Positions 60,381 through 64,000 of a stretch of DNA of 64,000 nt are shown here, piece by piece. Made by a program: the position numbers and the translations under genes. Within the stretch, counting starts at the first letter, position 1, and every line of letters begins with the position of its first letter. The notes beneath the pieces are model-generated. The model was given only the letters and a program-made list of their open reading frames with translations. It had not been told where the DNA came from and made no database searches. Source of the stretch: Calvatia gigantea (lineage: Eukaryota; Basidiomycota; Agaricomycetes; Agaricales; Lycoperdaceae); assembly GCA_025093985.1 (NCBI GenBank), contig JACAAK010000010.1, positions 87,501 to 151,500 on the forward strand. Direction: 5' to 3'.

Positions 60381-60686
60381 TGTTATAGTTTTACATTGAT
60401 CAAGTCACACTCCATTATCATCTGCATTCCCATCTATCTATGTACCTGTTTTGTCTATTTCTACTGAGTGATCTCTGAGCATGACTTGTATTGACTACTG
60501 TGCCATACTTACCGGACGTTTTACATAGTTACTCCATCCATTCAACCGGATACTCTATCGTACTTAAGTGTACATACATCCACTGTATTCTGTACGCTTA
60601 ACCACCTTCAGTTCCTCTCCCCTTACTTGCCCTCAAGACTTAGCCTAAGCTGCAACCTGAGGTCTTATCAGACTAAGGTCATAACA
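60381..60686 (+). repeat. E2 3' LTR
   Basis: 306 bp; partner of 53662-53967. Confidence 0.9.
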
Positions 60687-60781
60687 AGTCTCAGTCAATG
60701 AAAAAGCCTATTATGCTGCTATCTACAAGAACATATATGCTACAGCATTCTACTATGTCTGTTATCTCCAGTTCTACTTGT

Positions 60782-61330
60782 TGTTATGATTGGGTTACGT
60801 GGGATATCGGCCAAAGGTTAGCCGCCAAGTGACATCAGGTGAGAACGTACAGAGCGGGTGAATTCAGACAAGTATGAGATTTGGACTCAGTGGCTTCAAC
60901 GTATGTGTTGCACCTTCCTGCTGTCATCGAAGTCCGTATTTCAGGAGGGAGTGGGGTCAGAGGGTCGGAGGAACAGAGACAGAGAGGAACAGAATCAGAG
61001 GGCGTAATCATGGTCAATAATCAGACTAAGGATTTACAAGTGTGGGGACTAGGTTTATATACTAGTCTGAAAAGCGGGAAGTATGAAAGTAATGGTAAAC
61101 AAAGAATGGATGGCCACTGAGGGCGGCCACCTAACAAGACACCAGAATCAAGTTTTAACTATAAGGTGATAGTGGAGAAGTTGAAGGGGATAGAGATTAA
61201 TATAGAAAACAGGATATCGGACCGACTGACAGAAAGAATGAAGAGCAACCCAATGCAGCCAGACTAAGGTAACGATGACTACAAGCGGGGGAAGTGGGTA
61301 AGAGCAGGCAAATGTGCGTGGGTCATGACA
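60782..61330 (-). repeat. E5 3' LTR
   Basis: 549 bp; on the minus strand TGTCATGACCC...CAATCATAACA. Related to the solo LTR at 59400. Confidence 0.78.
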
Positions 61331-61482
61331 GTATCCCTCCATTAGGGCCGAGCCCTCGAGGCTGTGAAATTGAACTGTGGGAATCTCCAATTAGACTTTT
61401 GATGGTGCATGTAAATTTCATCACCTTGGAAATTTTACGGTCCCATTCTCTTACTCTAACCACCCCCACCTCGACCACTACC

Positions 61483-62578
61483 ATGTTCAGCCCCATCAAG
61501 AAAACTGCCACGGAGAAACGGGCTGAGCTGGAGGCCATGCATGAATGCAAGCGACTCGAACTGGAAAGGCAGGAGGAGGCGGAACGGCAGGCCGAATGCA
61601 AGCTGCGCAAATTGGAGGAGAACGAGGAGCGAGAGAGGAGTGGAAGAGGAAGGAACGTGAGGAACAAGAGGCGCAGGAGGAGGAGCAACATGAGGAGTTG
61701 GCACAGGTGAGCAGACGCAAAGGAAAGTGTAAGGCCGCTGATGAAGTGGATAAGAAGATAACTGCTGAGAAGCGATGTCAATGGAGGATCATGAAGGAGT
61801 GGGTTGGGAAGGCACTGCCATCGTTGAAAAGGAGACGTGTTGATGAAGAGTCGGATTTCGGGGGCAAGCCAGACCCGGACTGGAGGGAATCAGGTGAGGA
61901 CGAGCCACCTACTGTCGACAGAAAGAAGGTCAAGATGGGTGGCACTAATAAGTGCGAGTGATGTCTTGACAACAGCGATCCTTGTACAATCAGGGAGTCG
62001 ACGTCAAGGTAAGTGGCACTTAGCTTCCCAGTGATTGTGCTAATGGCCGTTCTAGTTGCGAGGTCACTAAGTGCCTCGAATGTTTGCTGTCGAAGAAGGC
62101 CTGTTGCCTTCCATCTGCTCGTCGTCAGCCGAAAACTGTCGCTACCCAAGGACCTCAGATCAGCAATGATCAACTCGCAGCTCTCCTTACTTGCCAAAAC
62201 GATATCCTGGAGAGGATCGCATCCGTTATGGAGAATCAGGGAGTGAGGACAGATAGGCTGATTGAGATTGGAGAGGAGCAGTTACTGCGGCTGGAGCGGG
62301 CAAATGAGCTCGGAAGGAATGTTGAGGCCGCAGTCATCAAGAATGGCGGGTATCAGTGCAGCATTGGATTGATGGTTCAGCAGGTGATGGATGCCCTGGG
62401 ACTGGCTGACGATGATGATGACAACGAGGATGACAACGAGGAGGCCCATGCGCCAGGTGAAACCCAGGAGGAAATGGAGGTAGTAATGGAGATGGGGGAA
62501 GACAATGGAAACAAGAGTGAAGAGGAAAAGAAGGAAGAAGTGGAGGAAGTGGCTGAGTCGGGTGAAACTGCCCAGTGA
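61483..62578 (+). pseudogene. Cysteine-rich coiled-coil protein, antisense to E5 pol
   Basis: Lies between pol and the 3' LTR but on the opposite strand. MFSPIKKTATEKRAELEAM start at 61483, then a long Glu/Arg/Lys-rich coiled coil, a cysteine module C-x2-C-x6-C ... C-x2-C-x6-C-C (61955-62105) split by a 47-nt intron (62009-62055, GTAAGT...TTCTAG), a second helical segment (QLAALLTCQNDILERIASVM), and an acidic tail (ADDDDDNEDDNEEAHAPGE). Two lesions: a frameshift near 61635-61640 in the coiled coil and a TGA at 61961 inside the first C-x2-C. The cysteine module and acidic end recall the protein at 847-1392. Possible nucleic-acid-binding accessory factor; function unknown. Confidence 0.65.
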
Positions 62579-62697
62579 TCCATGGCCGTCTTCTCCTCAT
62601 ATTTTGGACATTACATAATTGTTGATAGTTGATAATGTGCAATAAACTGATTTGTCTGTGTGAATGAAGTGTGAAAGAAATTTAAGTAAGGAAAAAA

Positions 62698-64000
62698 TCA
62701 TAGAGGGTTCAAAGGTCCAGGCTTAGAAGGATAAGAGGAATGAAAGTCTGCAAGAAGTTCAGCCACATGTGCTAGCTCAGTAGCAGGTAACCAGGAAGAC
62801 TCTTCTTCAGTGTCTTCATAACCTAACCAGATAACTTTGTACAAAAGCTTGCAAGCTTGACAGCGGTCGATTTTCGAGTCAACGACACGAGCAATTTCAT
62901 ACTCTGGTTCACCTTCAACCACAACAGGCAGGGGAGGCGGCTCAGAGCGGCCGTCGAAGGTGTTGGGTGTGGCAGGTTCTAGCATAGAGACATGGAACAC
63001 TAGGTGAACAGCATGAAGTGAGTCAGGGAGTCTGAGAGTGAATGAAATGGAACCGGGTTGTGCTATAATCTCGTAAGGACCAAGATACTTCTCAGAGAGC
63101 TTTTTGGATGGCCAAGTCATGCGGAAGAACTTGGCCTTGATGAAGACTTTCTGATCAATAGTGAAGTCAGGCGAAGGAAGTCGGCGAGTGTCAGCAGATG
63201 TCTGATAACGTTCTTGAGCAAGCTTGATCTCAGCCTTTAGCACATCATGGAGTTCGTCGAGGTCGACAACGAATTGTCGGGCCTGGCTAGAAGCTAAATC
63301 TCTCTCAGGGTATACTGTGATGTTCGGGTGATAACCCTTGTTAGCGAAGAATGGGGAAACACCAGTCATGGCACTAGAAGCATTGTTGTAAGTGAACTCA
63401 GCTAGTGGAAGTAATTCTGCCCAGTTGTCCTGCTGATAATTGCAGTAGACACGAATGTATTGCTCGAGGGTCTGGTTGGTCCGTTCGGTCTGTCCGTCGC
63501 CTTCTGGGTGGTAACCTGAAGTGAAATGCAACTTCATGTCCAGTGCTTTTCCAAGCGACCGGAAGAAGTGCGAGACAAACTCAGAACCGTGATCGGACAT
63601 GACATGTTCAGGAACACCGTGCTTCGAGAATACATGAATGACGAATAGTCGGGCCAACTCGGCCGATGTGATCGTGTCGTGGGTAGGAATGAACAGGGAT
63701 TGTTTGGTGAGTCTGTCAATGATAACAAGGATAGTATTGAACTCAGAGGAGGTAGCGAGCTTCTCAATGAAGTCCATAAAGATAGAGTTCCAGGGTCATT
63801 CAGGGATGGGGAGTTGCTTGAGAAGTCCATATGGCCTGTGGCGCTGCAGTTTAGATCGCATACAAGTGACACATGACTTACAGAAGTCCTTGACAGCTGA
63901 CCGGATGTCAGGCCAAGTGTAGTCTCTGTGGACGAGTTCGAGAGTCTTGTTCTGACCAAAGTGGCCAGAGAGGATGTGATCATGTTTGTACTGTAAAACT
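62698..64000 (-). pseudogene. E5 pol: integrase and chromodomain, 5' end beyond window
   Basis: One frame from the edge: integrase zinc domain (HDHILSGHFGQNKTLELVHR, CKSCVTCMRSKLQ), linker GLLKQLPIPE, then a single TGA at 63796-63798 where an Arg before PWNS is expected, and the core MDFIEKLATSSEFNTILVII with SDHGSEFVSHFFRSLG and the HPEGDGQTERTNQTLEQYIR block. The GPY region is KKLSEKYLGPYEIIAQPG. A chromodomain (YEIARVVDSKIDRCQACKLL...VIWLGYEDTEEESSWLPA) ends near 62698. Apart from the TGA it is uninterrupted, so it is less decayed than the family beta copies. Confidence 0.87.

Larger units (their letters stand above)
53662..60686 (+). mobile_element. Family alpha Ty3 chromovirus E2, plus strand
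   Basis: Complete element, 7.0 kb including a 622-bp solo LTR inserted near its 3' end. 306-bp LTRs, a perfect five-base target duplication AGTCT (53657-53661 and 60687-60691), an intact gag, pol with stops only, ORF3, and polypurine tract TTGGGGGGTAT before the 3' LTR. The LTRs differ at about ten positions by eye, nearly all transitions. It is the youngest-looking full element in the window. Confidence 0.92.
49939..60781 (-). mobile_element. Family beta Ty3 element E4, minus strand, disrupted
   Basis: Starts with a truncated 3' LTR (49939-50061, ending TTACCCTGACA) and a polypurine tract on minus, then pol 50062-53661. It is broken by element E2 at 53662-60686 and resumes at 60687-60781 in the protease region. 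The reading is continuous across E2: bases just outside E2 match the uninterrupted sequence in E3 near 42120-42230. The right end is cut by the family delta LTR at 60782, so the rest of protease, gag and the 5' LTR should lie beyond the window. Confidence 0.78.
60782..64000 (-). mobile_element. Family delta Ty3 chromovirus E5, minus strand, cut by window edge
   Basis: 3' LTR at 60782-61330, a purine tract (minus-strand GGAGGGATAC) abutting it at 61331, an antisense ORF at 61483-62578, and pol from 62698 leftwards to the window edge. RT, gag and the 5' LTR should lie past 64000. Insertion into E4 left CTTGT at 60777-60781 as the expected left copy of the target duplication. Confidence 0.8.

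Noticed and set aside
30995..60781. CRISPR-like or satellite array suggested by many similar repeats
   Set aside because: The repeats are LTRs of 300-620 bp with target duplications and retroelement bodies, not short regular repeats with spacers.
61323..61781. 152-codon Leu/Ser-rich frame on the minus strand resembling a membrane protein
   Set aside because: It is the complement of the Glu/Arg-rich coiled coil encoded on the plus strand.

Overview
The window looks like a basidiomycete (Agaricomycete-type) fungal chromosome. The protein genes are split by many introns of about 45-65 nt. Their families (microsomal P450s, a BSC6/fucose-permease-like MFS group, a cystathionine gamma-synthase, a four-CBS Sds23/Snf4-like protein) are typical fungal ones, and the right half is packed with Ty3 chromoviruses and Ty1/copia-type LTRs. 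No prokaryotic features, CRISPR arrays or convincing tRNA genes were seen.

Left part (1-7.8 kb): a probable zinc-cluster-like protein gene on the minus strand, then three degenerate partial 18S rRNA copies on the plus strand. Two of them run into ITS1. They are damaged mainly by small deletions. Gene space (7.8-29.9 kb) is all on the minus strand: two cytochrome P450s, three related MFS transporters (the last two form a tandem duplication of about 2.9 kb), a cystathionine gamma-synthase and a CBS-domain protein. P450-1, MFS-2, MFS-3 and the synthase each carry apparent 1-2 base frameshifts. P450-2, MFS-1 and the CBS gene read through cleanly. Two P450s beside three transporters could be the edge of a metabolic cluster, but no backbone enzyme lies here.

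Right part (30.4-64 kb): a nested retroelement block. Family alpha (two Ty3 chromovirus copies, 31173-37568 minus and 53662-60686 plus, ~305 bp LTRs) carries gag, pol with a chromodomain, and an additional sense-strand ORF3 of about 330 codons before the 3' LTR. Family beta (copies at 30995-49938 minus, 43772-49629 plus and 49939-60781 minus, and one solo LTR) has LTRs with unusually long inverted ends. Family gamma is copia-like (two LTRs, one followed by a half-initiator-tRNA-Met type primer site). Family delta (solo LTR at 59400, and the element entering from the right edge) has a cysteine-rich ORF antisense to pol. Five-base target duplications establish most of the nesting order.

Two modes of decay are visible. 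Retroelements decay by transitions at CpG: 12 of 13 stops in the 53.7-60.7 kb pol are TGA, usually at Arg/CGA positions, and three of five RT copies have lost the second catalytic Asp of YMDD by the same kind of change. rRNA fragments and several genes instead carry small indels, which could be real decay or uncorrected long-read error. Exon boundaries were deduced by eye from splice signals and conserved family motifs, so spans run start to stop and include introns.
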